Notes: generated by a model not told the origin, from the sequence alone. 64,000 nt of DNA from Opitutia bacterium (GCA_947474365.1 CANJIU010000001.1:62001-126000), one strand, 5' to 3'. Numbered from the stretch's first letter, positions 39,898-49,451 are shown. Program-made: numbers and translations.

Positions 39898-40695
39898 TCA
39901 GCGGACGGTGAGTCGTTCGAAGGCCGGGTTGACGCGGTAACGATGACCGAGGGCATCGCGCAGCGGGTCGGCGTCGGGAGTGGAAAAGCCCATGGGCGAA
40001 TGTCGCCACCAACCTTCGGCGTGGCGGAAGCGATGCGAGCGGCGGCCGACGGCGAGCGACATGCGCTCCATCGTGCGCAGGTAGGAGTTCATGCCCTGCG
40101 AGGCCTGGAGCCAACCTTGCTGGCTCTTGTGGCAAGTGAGCGCGGCGAGTTTATTTGCCTGGACCGACGTGGTGTCCACGAACGCGCCCGGAGCGACGGC
40201 GCGGCGCAGTGGGTCGCAGAGCCCCATCGGCATCGCGTGATAGACGACGCAGTCGCCGGACGCAGGCGGGGCCTTTTTCCCGGTGGAGAAATTCGGGACG
40301 CCACGCGCAAACGCCGCCGTGACCGCCAGCCGGCAGGTGGTCATGTGGTCCTCCATGTAGTCCTCGGGCGGGTGAGTCAGCACGACGTCGGGTTGGACCT
40401 TGCGGATCACGCCCGTGAGCCAGCGCAGGAGCGGGAGCGTGTAGAGAATCTCTAGGTCGTCGGCCCTGCTCTCGTGATATTCTGCTCCGAGCAACGCGGC
40501 GGCGGCCCGAGCTTCCCGGCGCCGGATGCGACGCAATGCGATAGGACCGTGGACGAGGCTGCCGCCCGATCCGGATGAAACGTTGAGATAGTGCGTGCGC
40601 CACCCGGCCTCGCCCAGAAGCAGCAGTGTGCCGGCCATCGTGAACTCGATGTCGTCGGGATGCGCGGCGATGGCGATGGCGGTGCGTTCAGACAT
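39898..40695 (-). CDS. PIG-L/LmbE-family deacetylase
   Basis: A 265-residue zinc-dependent de-N-acetylase. The metal motif is AAHPDDIEF (about residues 10-18), with a third ligand in PEDYMEDHMTTCRLA (about 110-124, His of DH). Family members remove acetyl groups from N-acetylglucosaminyl compounds. With NagB-type proteins in the same cluster it suggests breakdown of an acetylated amino sugar. Its start overlaps the preceding Gfo/Idh gene by 8 bases. Confidence 0.85.
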   Translation of the reverse strand: MSERTAIAIAAHPDDIEFTMAGTLLLLGEAGWRTHYLNVSSGSGGSLVHGPIALRRIRRREARAAAALLGAEYHESRADDLEILYTLPLLRWLTGVIRKVQPDVVLTHPPEDYMEDHMTTCRLAVTAAFARGVPNFSTGKKAPPASGDCVVYHAMPMGLCDPLRRAVAPGAFVDTTSVQANKLAALTCHKSQQGWLQASQGMNSYLRTMERMSLAVGRRSHRFRHAEGWWRHSPMGFSTPDADPLRDALGHRYRVNPAFERLTVR

Positions 40696-41725
40696 CGAGC
40701 TCAGCGAGTTTGACCGGGCGGTTTTCGCGGACGGAGAGATCGGCGGCGAGGACGGCGAGGTGCGACTTCATCGCCTCGTCGAGCGAGGTGAGCGGCATCG
40801 CCTCGCCTCGGTCGAGCGCGGCGAAGAAGGCCTCGAACTGCGCTTGATAGGGGTGATCGGAGACGTCTCCGGAATCGAGGAGCTTCATGGAAAGCTCGCT
40901 CCACTTCGTCTTGTCCACCCCGAGGCGCGTCGAGTGGAATTTGTTATCGAGCAGCGAGCCCTCGCTGCCGACGAGATGCGTGTGAAAATAGTAGGGCTGC
41001 AGGCAGTCGATCACGGAGGCGACCTTGCCGAGGCGGCCATCGCGGAATCTCACGAGCGTGACGGAAGTCGTCGGGTATTCGTATTGGGCGAAGATCGCGT
41101 TCTGCGAGCACGTCGCGTGGCTCACGACCGACTCGACCTCGCCGCCCATGCAGAGGAGCAACGCGTCCATCGCATGGCAGCCGGCGGAGAGCAGGCTGCT
41201 GCCGCCGTCGCGTGCGGCGGTGTTCCAGCGGAACTGGCCATACCACGGGCCGATGCCGTGATAGTAATCCACTTCGCCGTAGTGGATCGTGCCGAGCAGG
41301 CCGGCATCGATGACGGATTTGGTGGCCACGAATTGATGGGAGAAGCGGCACTCGAAACACACGCAGGTCTTCACGCCGGCCGCCTTGACGGCCGCGTTCA
41401 CGGCGCGGGCGTCGGCCAGCGTGAGGGTGAGCGGTTTTTCGAGGATGAGATGTTTGCCTGCCCGCGCCGCCGCGATCGCGTGGGCCGCGTGCTGATGGGG
41501 ATAGCTGCAAATCGAAACCGCGTGGATGTCCTCGCTCCGCAGCATCGCATCGAGGTCCGAATAGGCGATGATCGTGCCGCCGTGTTTCGCGCTCAGGGCC
41601 GCGGAATCCTGCGGACGCGACGAGCAAATCGCCGTTACCTGGGCAAAGGCAGTAGCGTTGATCGCTTGGATATGGGCCGTGCTGACCCAGCCGTAGCCGA
41701 TGATACCGATGTTATGTTTCTTCAT
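40688..41725 (-). CDS. Gfo/Idh/MocA family oxidoreductase, first gene of the seven-gene operon
   Basis: A 345-residue oxidoreductase with GIIGYGWVSTAH (about residues 6-17), LILEKPLTLTLAD (about 91-103, EKP motif) and SLLSAGCHAMDALL (about 188-201). The ATG at 41725 is chosen because the Rossmann fold begins at once; an in-frame ATG at 41746 is possible. It leads the operon ending at 34619. The 607-base region upstream contains repeat copy F and must hold the promoter. Confidence 0.82.
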   Translation of the reverse strand: MKKHNIGIIGYGWVSTAHIQAINATAFAQVTAICSSRPQDSAALSAKHGGTIIAYSDLDAMLRSEDIHAVSICSYPHQHAAHAIAAARAGKHLILEKPLTLTLADARAVNAAVKAAGVKTCVCFECRFSHQFVATKSVIDAGLLGTIHYGEVDYYHGIGPWYGQFRWNTAARDGGSSLLSAGCHAMDALLLCMGGEVESVVSHATCSQNAIFAQYEYPTTSVTLVRFRDGRLGKVASVIDCLQPYYFHTHLVGSEGSLLDNKFHSTRLGVDKTKWSELSMKLLDSGDVSDHPYQAQFEAFFAALDRGEAMPLTSLDEAMKSHLAVLAADLSVRENRPVKLAELDV

Positions 41726-41812
41726 GGGGGAGCAGGTGTCGGCCATGGTCGGGGACGATTTTTCAGGACAACAAGCTGCCGCTGACGATCTGGACGAGCA
41801 GCCGAAGGGCCC

Positions 41813-42040
41813 CGCTCCAATCCCAGCGGTCGGCTGCCGGGCGTGTTTCACCCAAACCACCAGCATGGCGCAGCAATGCCAAATCCAGTGGCACACGAAG
41901 ATTCTTCGTAGAATAGCCGTTCCGATCCTGTTCAAGCCAATCGAGCATACCAATGAAACCGCCAGGCCCGGAAAAAACCCTATGTGGCCCCGTCGATTTC
42001 TCGCGGCATCGCCGCAAATTGTTCGCCGACATCTCGGCCG
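41813..42040 (+). repeat. ~226-bp direct repeat, copy F, upstream of the seven-gene sugar operon
   Basis: Partner of 34360-34585 in the same orientation. Both open with GCTCCAATCCCAGCGGTCGG, pass through GTTCAAGCCAATCGAGCATA and end near ATTGTTCGCCGACATCTCGG. A small hairpin GCGGC-ATC-GCCGC is present only in this copy (about 42002-42014). The rest of the gap 41726-42332 shows no gene. Confidence 0.8.
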
Positions 42041-42332
42041 CCAATGCGACAATCTGGCGACCGAACCGCAGGAACGAATGGGGCGCACACGTCTGGTCAC
42101 TACCCCGTCCTTCCCGCTCCCCATGCACCAAGCCGTCGCCGGCGGCTGTGGGTTTTTCGGTGACCCGCTTAAGGATTCGGTTCGGTCAGATAGTCTTAGT
42201 TGAGGATTGTGCCCGAGTCATTCTGCAACCGCCCCGCAGCTCGCCCTTCGCGAGCTGCCGATACTTATTCGCTAAAGCAGGCTGATACCCGCGATCACCT
42301 ACGCCGCCACCACCGCTGATCCGTTTCCTCCC

Positions 42333-43382
42333 ATGCAACAAGATGCCGCCTGCGTCCAGTCCCGCCTGATGACCGACTACGAAATCGAGTTCACGCTTTC
42401 CGAGCCCACGCCGGGCGCAATCTCGGCCGTCGCGCGCCTCGACGGCGATCACCTCGTGCTCGGCGCTTCGGGCAAGATGGGAGTCACGCTCGCAGCCATG
42501 ACGCGCCGCGCGCTCGATGCCGCCGGCAAGCAGACCACTCGCGTCTTCGGCGCCGCCCGCTTTCGCGATTCCGCCGCCCGCGCCTTGCTCGAGCGCTTCG
42601 GGGTCGAGGCGGTTGCCTGCGACCTCGGTGACTTCGACGCCATGACGCGACTGCCGGCGGCGCCCAACGTGCAATACCTCGCGGGCCAGAAGTTCGGGAC
42701 TTCCGACGCGCCCGAGGAAACGTGGTTCGAAAACACCGTGGTGCCCTCACAGGTCGCGCAGCGCTTCAGCGCCTCGCGCATCGTGGTGTTTTCCACCGGT
42801 TGCGTCTATCCACTCGCTCCCACCGCGGGCCCAGGGTCGAGCGAGGACACCGGTCCGGGATTCCTCGGCGAATACGCCGCCACCTGCATCGGGCGGGAGC
42901 GCGTGTTCACCTACTATTCCAAGCGCCGCGGCCCGCCCGCGCTGCTGTTCCGGCTCAACTACTCCGTCGAGTTCCGCTACGGCGTGCTCGTGGACATCGG
43001 CTCGGCCGTGCTCGCCGGCCGTCCGCTCGATCTCGCCGTGGGCGCGATCAACGTCATCTGGCAGCGCGACGCCTGCGCGCGCGCGATTCAGTGCCTGCTG
43101 CACACGGACTCGCCGCCGAAAAAACTCAACGTCACCGGCGACAAGATCAGCATGCGCCCCGTGGCCGAGAAGTTTGGGGCGATTTTCGGCCGCGCGCCCG
43201 TTTTCACCGGCGCGCCGCAGGCGACGGCCTGGCACGTCGACCCGGCGGAATCTTACCGGCTCTTCGGCCGTCCCGAGACCTCGCTCGATGTGATGGTCGC
43301 TGCGGTGGCCGCGCACCTGCAGGGCGGCGGCCGGTTGCTCGGCAAGCCCACGCACTTCGAGGTGCGCGACGGCACTTTCTGA
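42333..43382 (+). CDS. NAD-dependent epimerase/dehydratase family protein
   Basis: A 349-residue short-chain-type sugar epimerase-like protein. The nucleotide-binding loop is LVLGASGKMG (about residues 41-50), with STGCVYPL (about 154-161) in place of the usual catalytic Ser. The YxxxK motif is not obvious: EYAATCIGRERVF occupies its place, so catalysis may differ from classic epimerases. ATG at 42369 (MTDYEIEF) is an alternative start. It is followed 5 bases later by a DHDPS-like gene on the same strand, so the two are likely co-transcribed. Confidence 0.75.
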   Translation: MQQDAACVQSRLMTDYEIEFTLSEPTPGAISAVARLDGDHLVLGASGKMGVTLAAMTRRALDAAGKQTTRVFGAARFRDSAARALLERFGVEAVACDLGDFDAMTRLPAAPNVQYLAGQKFGTSDAPEETWFENTVVPSQVAQRFSASRIVVFSTGCVYPLAPTAGPGSSEDTGPGFLGEYAATCIGRERVFTYYSKRRGPPALLFRLNYSVEFRYGVLVDIGSAVLAGRPLDLAVGAINVIWQRDACARAIQCLLHTDSPPKKLNVTGDKISMRPVAEKFGAIFGRAPVFTGAPQATAWHVDPAESYRLFGRPETSLDVMVAAVAAHLQGGGRLLGKPTHFEVRDGTF

Positions 43383-43387
43383 ACACG

Positions 43388-44434
43388 ATGGACCCCCGCG
43401 CCCACCTTCTGGCAGGACAGGTTATCCCTGCGCATCCGCTCGCGCTCGACGCCGATGGGCGCTTCTCGGAGCGGCATCAACGCGCCCTCACGCGCTACTA
43501 CCTGGCGGCCGGCGCCGGCGGGCTCGCCGTCGGCGTGCACTCCACGCAGTTCGAAATCCGTCTGCCCCGGCATGGCCTCTACCGTCCCGTGCTCGAGCTG
43601 GCCGCGCGCACGCTCGCGGAGGAACAGGAGAGCGCGCCACGGCCGGTCATGATGATCGCTGGCCTCTGCGGCCCCACCCGGCAGGCGCTGGCCGAGGCCG
43701 AACTGGCCGGCGAGTTGGGCTATCACGCGGGCCTGTTGAGCCTCGGCGCGTGGCGCGACCAGCCCGAAGCCGAAATACTCGCCCACTGCCGCCGCGTCGC
43801 ACGCACCATCCCGCTCGTCGGATTTTACCTGCAGCCAGCGGTTGGCGGCCGCGTGCTGCCCTATGCGTTTTGGCGGCAGTTCGCGGAGATTCCCGAGCTC
43901 GTCGCGATCAAGATCGCGCCCTTCAATCGCTATCAGACCATCGACGTCGTGCGCGCCGTGATCGAGGCAGGCCGCGACGATGTCGCCCTCTACACGGGCA
44001 ACGACGACACCATCGTCACCGACTTGCTCACGCCGTTCACCTTCACGCGCGGCAGGCGACGGGTTACGCGCCGCATCGTGGGCGGGTTGCTCGGGCATTG
44101 GGGCGTGTGGACGCATAACGCCGTCGCGCTCCTCGCCGAAATCAAGGCCCTCGGCGAACGCGCGCCGCTCGATCAGACCTCGCTCGAGCGTGCCAACGCC
44201 GTGACCGATATGAACGCCGCGCTCTTCGATCCCGCGCACAACTTCCGCGGCTGCATCCCAGGCATCCTCGAGGTGCTGCGCCGCCAAGGACTCCTACCGA
44301 CGAACCGCTGCCTCAATCCGCAGGAGGTGCTCTCGCCCGGTCAGGCTGAGGAACTGACCCGCGTGTGCCATGAAAACCCCGCATTGATCGACGATGACTT
44401 CGTGGCCGAACACAAGGATCAGTGGCTGGGTTAA
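43388..44434 (+). CDS. Dihydrodipicolinate synthase family protein
   Basis: A 348-residue TIM-barrel lyase/aldolase. The opening PAHPLALDADGRFSERHQRALTRYY and the likely Schiff-base lysine in LVAIKIAPFNRYQ (about residues 178-190) match the NanA/DapA superfamily. The C-terminal half is longer than in DapA. With the upstream epimerase-like gene it may act on a keto-deoxy sugar acid. The ATG at 43388 follows the upstream gene closely. Confidence 0.82.
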   Translation: MDPRAHLLAGQVIPAHPLALDADGRFSERHQRALTRYYLAAGAGGLAVGVHSTQFEIRLPRHGLYRPVLELAARTLAEEQESAPRPVMMIAGLCGPTRQALAEAELAGELGYHAGLLSLGAWRDQPEAEILAHCRRVARTIPLVGFYLQPAVGGRVLPYAFWRQFAEIPELVAIKIAPFNRYQTIDVVRAVIEAGRDDVALYTGNDDTIVTDLLTPFTFTRGRRRVTRRIVGGLLGHWGVWTHNAVALLAEIKALGERAPLDQTSLERANAVTDMNAALFDPAHNFRGCIPGILEVLRRQGLLPTNRCLNPQEVLSPGQAEELTRVCHENPALIDDDFVAEHKDQWLG

Positions 44435-44510
44435 GCCAGCCGAGCGCCTTGCACCGCCATGACCACCTGGGTTTCTATCACACCACGCCGCCGCGTTTCT
44501 CGCCTCGCCA

Positions 44511-44720
44511 GTGTATGCCCATATCTCGCGCGGCGGCACCGCAGTGCCAGCCCACGCGCTCGAATCCGCCGTGCGCGCGGCTGACGGCCGCATGCGTTCG
44601 GGCACCAATCCTGCGCGCATGGTCGTGAAGAACGGCCGCGCCGCCGGTGTGGTCACCACCGACGGCGAGGAATTCAAGGCGCGCAAATTCGTCGCGCAAT
44701 ACCCGCAATCCCGACAGTAA
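44511..44720 (+). pseudogene. Fragment of an NAD(P)/FAD-dependent oxidoreductase
   Basis: The plus frame reads ISRGGTAVPAHALESAVRAADG, split here as ISRGGTAVPAHALES then AVRAADG, followed by MVVKNGRAAGVVTTDGEEFK. This is the pattern of the mid-region of phytoene-desaturase-like FAD enzymes (small strand pair VKNGRAAGV.T.DGEE). No FAD-binding N-terminus or C-terminus is present, so it is a ~60-residue relic. The gap 44435-44804 holds nothing else recognised. Confidence 0.6.
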
Positions 44721-44804
44721 CTGCAACCGTGATTGCCTTTCTTATCTGTTGATTGCGCGTCCATTCCGCCATTTGAAACTCAGTCGACAAACGCACCCAG
44801 CGTA

Positions 44805-47800
44805 TCATTTCAACTCCTCGATGAACGTCAGCAGATCGGCCACGTCTTGCACGCTCAGGCCGGACTCGAGGCCGTCGGGCATCGGGCTTTTGCCGGAGGA
44901 GGACGAGCCCTTAACGTTGGCGCGCGGGATCGCGACCTCGGCGCCGCCCATGATTTTCAACGCAAGGCTGGCGGCGTCGTCCCGGACGATTATGCCCGTG
45001 AGGCTGTTGCCGTCCTTGGTGGTCACGTCGTAGGCGATGTATTGCGGAGCGACCTCCTTGTGCGGATCGAGGATGGCAGTGAGTAGGGCGTCGCGGCCCT
45101 TGGTCTTCACGGTGATGAGGTCGGGGCCGAGGACGAGGCCGTCGCTACCGGCGCGGTGGCAGACCATGCAACGGACGAGGTAATGCGCCTTGCCGCGCGT
45201 GGCGTCGCCCTTCGTGGCAGCGGCCGGCGCGTATTTCGCGAGAACTTCGGCGCGCGAGGGCGGAATGACCGCGGCAAGCGCGGTCCGTGTGAGGGCGGAG
45301 ACTTTCGCGACCTTGTGGTGCGCGAGCGACTCGACCCGCGCGGCGCTGAGCGCGGCCGCGGGAATTGCGCCGGCCTTCACCGCCTCGAGCAACGCCACCG
45401 CGCGATCCTCGCGGTCCATGAGCGCGGCGAGCGCGGCTTCCTTCGCCTTCGCCGCGTAGCCGGGCCAGCCGCGCACGAGCGCGGCGGTGACGTCGGCGGA
45501 CGCATGAGTGGCGAGCGCGCGAATCGCGCCGGCCTGCACGGCCTCGGGCTGGCCGGCGGAAAACGCGGCCACGAGCGCGTCGCGCGCCTGCGCGAGTGCG
45601 GCCACGCCGAGCAACTCGATGGGCTCGAGGCGCGCGGCCGGCGCGGCGGCGCGGTCGGCGGCAGTGGCGGCGGCGCGGGTGAAGACGGCGGCGAGTTTCT
45701 TCGCCGTGTCGGCGGCCTCAACGGTGGTGCCGGCGCGGCGCAGGCCGTCGCCGAGCGCCCGGAGCCACGCGGCGCTGGTGCCGGGGCGCGCGACAAAGTC
45801 GATGAGCGACGCGTAGCCCTCGGGGGGTTTCGCCGCGGTGCGGATTTCGATCAGCTTGGCGACGAAGGCGGCGTTGGTCTTCGCGCGCGCCACGTCGGCG
45901 GTCGCCGCGGGAAAGATCGCGCTGGCGATCAGATCGGGTGTGGCGCTGAGCAACGCGGCGCCGATCCAGGTGTCGGCGGCGTCGCGGGTCGCGAGGCGCA
46001 CGAGGGCGGGCGCGAGGGCGGGCACGCCGCCGGCCACGAGCGCGAGCTGGAAACGCACGCGCGCATCCGCGTCGTCGGCGAGCGCGTTGAGCCGCGCGAT
46101 GAGCGGCGAGCCGGCCGCGGCGCGGGCGAGGCGCGGTTCGGCGAGCACGAGGGCGCGCTCGCGCACGCGGGCCTCCTTGTCGCCGAGGGCGGCGAGCACG
46201 CTGGCGTCGTCGAGCGCGCCGAGGCCGTCGAGCGCGCCGAGCGCGTGGTGGCGCGCGAACGGCGAAGGCGACTCGCGCACGAGCGCGGCGAGCGCGGGCG
46301 CGGCGGATTTGTCCTGACGCTCGTAGAGCAGGCGCGACGCGGTGTCGCGGTGCCAGCCGTTGGGATGCGCGAGCGTGGCGACGAGTGCTGCGGTGGTGGC
46401 GCGGCCGAGCGCGGGGAGCGGGCGGCGTTGCCACGCGGGATCGGCGGGGACGATGCGGTAGATGCGGCCGCGGTCGTTGCCGCTGTTGAGATCAAGGTGC
46501 TGCTTTATCTCCTCGGGGATGCTCCACGGGTGCTCGATGATCTCGCGATACATGTCGCAGATGTGGAGCGTGCCGTCGGGGGCGTTGGCGAAGTTGACGA
46601 CGCGCACCCACGTGTCGGAGCTGGCGGCGAATTCGAAGTCGCGCTCGTCGTCAGGCCGCCGCCCGATCAGGCCGACGCCGTCGGGCGAGAGTTTCTTGCG
46701 GTGCACGAGCTGCCCGCCGGCGTCGCCGGAGAACGAGTTGTCCACGAAGTCGGGCCCATACGCGTCGCCGCGGAAGATCGTCGTGCCACTGGCGCCGGTG
46801 AAGTAGCCGCTCACGCGCCCGCCGCCCTCGACCGCGCCGCGCACGACGCCCGCGATGCGCCAGCGCGTGCGGATGATGCGCCACGGCTCGTCGGGGCTCA
46901 GACGAAAGACCTCGGCCGCGCCGCCGTCGGCTGCGATGCTCTGGCGCGGCTGCGGGAGCGCGTAGAACGGATTGCGCGCGGTGTGGCGGCCGTCGTGGAA
47001 CCACATCTGGAGATGGTCGGAGTTCGAGCAGCCGAATTTGCGGCCGTAGTTGTCGAAGCTCATGCCGTATTGCGCGCCGCCGGGCTCGAAACCCCATTCG
47101 TAGGTGCTCGGGTCGAACCAGAAATCGCGCGTGCCGAGTTCCTGCGCCGGGAGATCGGGGCGGCGCGGGCTGGAGATCAGGCCGCGGTTGCCGGTGCCGC
47201 TCTGAACATGGATGCGGTTGTCCTGCCCCCACGAGAAATTATTGAAGAGCGCCTGGACGTTGAGCCGCGCGAGGCCGGTGCCGAAACCGGTGAACACTTT
47301 TTCGCGGACCTCGGCGCGGCCGTCGCCATCGCGATCCTCGAGCCGCCAGATGTCGGGCGTGGCGCCGACGAAGAGCCCGCCGTGGGCCCAGATGAGGCCG
47401 GTGGGCCACGGGAGATTGTCAGCGAAGACGCGGCTCGTGTCGTAAACGCCGTCGCCATTCGTGTCCTCCAGCACCGAGATGCGTCCGAGGTGCGGCGTGC
47501 GCTCGCGCTCCTCCGAATAGTCGATCATCTCGCAGACAAACATGCGGCCGTTCTCGTCGAAACTGATCGCGATGGGATCGCGCACAAGAGGTTCGGCGGC
47601 GGCGAGCTCGAGCTTGAAGCCACGCTTCACCTGCCATGTCGCGATGGCGTCGCGCGGCTCGACCGCGGGGTAACGCGGGAGATCCTTCGCGGCATCGACG
47701 GCAGCGGTGCCCTTGGTGGCGCCGTAGGCGTCGCGGTAGGTCATGCGCGTGGAGGGGACATCGGCGGCCTGCGCGCAGGCGATAAACAAGAGGGTGGTGG

Positions 47801-47816
47801 CGGGGTGGATCTTCAT
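44805..47816 (-). CDS. PVC-type membrane-bound dehydrogenase with HEAT repeats and heme-binding domain
   Basis: A 1003-residue secreted protein. The signal peptide is residues 1-18, then a beta-propeller dehydrogenase-like domain (about 50-460, with MFVCEMIDYSEER and FGCSNSDHLQMWFHDGR). Ala-rich HEAT-like repeats follow (about 470-850), then a c-type cytochrome-like domain with CMVCH (about 890-894) and a later DVADLLTFIEELK. This architecture is characteristic of Planctomycetes and Verrucomicrobia, where it is thought to oxidise sugars or alcohols outside the cytoplasm. FecR/FecI-type genes lie directly upstream on the same strand, 46 bases away, which may control it. Confidence 0.88.
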   Translation of the reverse strand: MKIHPATTLLFIACAQAADVPSTRMTYRDAYGATKGTAAVDAAKDLPRYPAVEPRDAIATWQVKRGFKLELAAAEPLVRDPIAISFDENGRMFVCEMIDYSEERERTPHLGRISVLEDTNGDGVYDTSRVFADNLPWPTGLIWAHGGLFVGATPDIWRLEDRDGDGRAEVREKVFTGFGTGLARLNVQALFNNFSWGQDNRIHVQSGTGNRGLISSPRRPDLPAQELGTRDFWFDPSTYEWGFEPGGAQYGMSFDNYGRKFGCSNSDHLQMWFHDGRHTARNPFYALPQPRQSIAADGGAAEVFRLSPDEPWRIIRTRWRIAGVVRGAVEGGGRVSGYFTGASGTTIFRGDAYGPDFVDNSFSGDAGGQLVHRKKLSPDGVGLIGRRPDDERDFEFAASSDTWVRVVNFANAPDGTLHICDMYREIIEHPWSIPEEIKQHLDLNSGNDRGRIYRIVPADPAWQRRPLPALGRATTAALVATLAHPNGWHRDTASRLLYERQDKSAAPALAALVRESPSPFARHHALGALDGLGALDDASVLAALGDKEARVRERALVLAEPRLARAAAGSPLIARLNALADDADARVRFQLALVAGGVPALAPALVRLATRDAADTWIGAALLSATPDLIASAIFPAATADVARAKTNAAFVAKLIEIRTAAKPPEGYASLIDFVARPGTSAAWLRALGDGLRRAGTTVEAADTAKKLAAVFTRAAATAADRAAAPAARLEPIELLGVAALAQARDALVAAFSAGQPEAVQAGAIRALATHASADVTAALVRGWPGYAAKAKEAALAALMDREDRAVALLEAVKAGAIPAAALSAARVESLAHHKVAKVSALTRTALAAVIPPSRAEVLAKYAPAAATKGDATRGKAHYLVRCMVCHRAGSDGLVLGPDLITVKTKGRDALLTAILDPHKEVAPQYIAYDVTTKDGNSLTGIIVRDDAASLALKIMGGAEVAIPRANVKGSSSSGKSPMPDGLESGLSVQDVADLLTFIEELK

Positions 47817-47862
47817 TGCTCGGCGGGGAGTTGTTTCTGCGCGCCGCGCCCCAGCCCATCAA

Positions 47863-48897
47863 CTAGCGGCTGCCCAAAAAAATAGTGTCTGCCGATCGCT
47901 TGGAGCGCACCCCCAAGCCGGACTCAAGGAGCCGGACGAATCCCTCGGGGTCGTCTGACCAAAAAATACCGCTGATCGGAATCGAGGCGGCGGCACCATC
48001 GGAGATCGATAATTGCACGCGGTTCCGTGTATTGAAAAGGGCCGCCACATCCAATAACGGCATCCGGGAAAATTCCACACGTTTGTCCCGCCACGCGAGC
48101 GCGGTGCCCACTTCTTCGGCGGAGAGAGGTTTGACCGCAGGAGGAGCCACGTTGGAGTGATCGACGGCCACTGCAACGCGGCGTCCTGCATCGAGGTAAG
48201 TCGGTTGGGCCGCAGAAGGAAGTTCGCCGGTCCCGGACCCCTTCGGGGCAGCTTGCGCCACTGGTTCTACCGCAACCCGACCTTCGGTCACGAGAACCCC
48301 AACTTCATCGGTATCGAAGCGAACGGCAAACGCTGTGCCGACAGCGCGAACCTCGACGTCGCGCGCGGTAACGACAAACGGGCGGGCCGCGTCCTTCGTG
48401 ACGGAAAAAAACGCTTCGCCACGAACGAGTCGGACGCTTCGCCTTTCGGGAGTAAAGCTGACCGCGATTTCGGCACCCGCATTCAGTTCGACGGTGGAAC
48501 CGTCCGCCAATGTCTCAACGTTCGGGCGCACGGCCACCGCCACAACCGGAAGGGCTGCCCTCGGGGGAAAACTCAGCGGCAAGAAGGTAAACACGATCAC
48601 GACCGCAGCGGCGAGGCCCGCAGCCGCGATCAAGTAGGGGCGGCGCCGTTGGGTCGCCGCCCATTGATCGAGAACGCGCGCAGCTTCCCGGTCGCGCTTT
48701 GCGGCGGCCGGAAACCTTACAACCTCCCAAGTCTCATGGCACTCGGCCATCGCTGCGGCGTGCCGGGGATCGGCGTCGACCCATGCTTGATACTCCCGCT
48801 CGGCCTCGCGCGGCAGTCCGTCGCGCCGGCGGACAAACCAGTCGGCGGCTGTTTCCTCAATGGAGGACGATTCAAAGTCGGCCGCGTGCTTGTTCAT
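47863..48897 (-). CDS. FecR-family anti-sigma/sigma regulator
   Basis: A 344-residue membrane regulator. The N-terminal DUF4880-like part has AADWFVRRRDGLP (about residues 17-29), one membrane segment lies at about 88-110, the FecR domain contains LADGSTVELNAGAEIAV and VRLVRGEAFFSV, and a C-terminal STN-like domain ends in LLESGLGVRSKRS. The start overlaps the sigma-factor stop (ATGA). FecR relays a signal from a receptor STN domain to the ECF sigma factor. No receptor gene is next to it; the orphan STN protein at 17 kb or a distant receptor could be the partner. Confidence 0.87.
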   Translation of the reverse strand: MNKHAADFESSSIEETAADWFVRRRDGLPREAEREYQAWVDADPRHAAAMAECHETWEVVRFPAAAKRDREAARVLDQWAATQRRRPYLIAAAGLAAAVVIVFTFLPLSFPPRAALPVVAVAVRPNVETLADGSTVELNAGAEIAVSFTPERRSVRLVRGEAFFSVTKDAARPFVVTARDVEVRAVGTAFAVRFDTDEVGVLVTEGRVAVEPVAQAAPKGSGTGELPSAAQPTYLDAGRRVAVAVDHSNVAPPAVKPLSAEEVGTALAWRDKRVEFSRMPLLDVAALFNTRNRVQLSISDGAAASIPISGIFWSDDPEGFVRLLESGLGVRSKRSADTIFLGSR

Positions 48898-49451
48898 GTT
48901 CGTTCTCCACGCTCGCGCAAGAACTGCGAGCATTTCCGCACACCGATGGCAAGTTGGGCATAGACTGTGTTTTCGGCCAGACCGGTGCGCCGCGCGATTT
49001 CGGCGGTAGGCAGATGATCGAGAGCCGCGAAGCGGAAAATTTCCCGGCAACGCGGTGGAAGTTGGTCAATCGCTTCGAGCGCCAGTTGGAAGCGGAGCTG
49101 GTCGTCAACACGGTCGGATACATCGCTCTTTTCCTCTAAGACTACCGAGTCCGGCAAATCTCCTAATTCCGTGACTGAATAAATCCGCTGTCGGTGAAGT
49201 AGGGTTCGAGCCGTGTTGCGCGCGACCGCAAAAACATAAGCCTTGGACAACGCGATCTTCCTCTTTGCCCGGGCTTTCAACAAACGGAGATAGGATTCTT
49301 GGACGACGTCTTCAGCATCGACTGCTGGGAACCTGCTCCGAAGATACCCGCGGAGAGCGAGATCGTGTGGCTGAACGGCTTCGACGAACCAACGAGCCTG
49401 GTCCTCGACGGCCGACGGTTCTGCTGGCTGTGACGTGTTCGGGATGCTCAC
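48894..49451 (-). CDS. ECF-family RNA polymerase sigma factor (FecI-like)
   Basis: A 185-residue sigma-70 factor with region 2 (VDAEDVVQESYLRLLKARA, about residues 48-66) and region 4 helix-turn-helix (LPTAEIARRTGLAENTVY, about 149-166). Together with the overlapping FecR gene it forms a classic cell-surface signalling pair. It lies just left of an IS5 remnant and the conjugative region. Confidence 0.9.
   Translation of the reverse strand: MSIPNTSQPAEPSAVEDQARWFVEAVQPHDLALRGYLRSRFPAVDAEDVVQESYLRLLKARAKRKIALSKAYVFAVARNTARTLLHRQRIYSVTELGDLPDSVVLEEKSDVSDRVDDQLRFQLALEAIDQLPPRCREIFRFAALDHLPTAEIARRTGLAENTVYAQLAIGVRKCSQFLRERGERT

Noticed and set aside
34329..42131. Similar peptides (GGFIGMLDWLEQD and ETRPAADRWDWS) encoded on the minus strand in repeats E and F, as a possible small gene family
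   Set aside because: Most nucleotide differences between the two copies change the amino acid, so there is no sign of coding selection.
45156..47885. A 909-codon plus-strand open frame rich in Gly, Arg and Glu
   Set aside because: It is antisense to the PVC dehydrogenase, which has a signal peptide, HEAT repeats and a heme motif.
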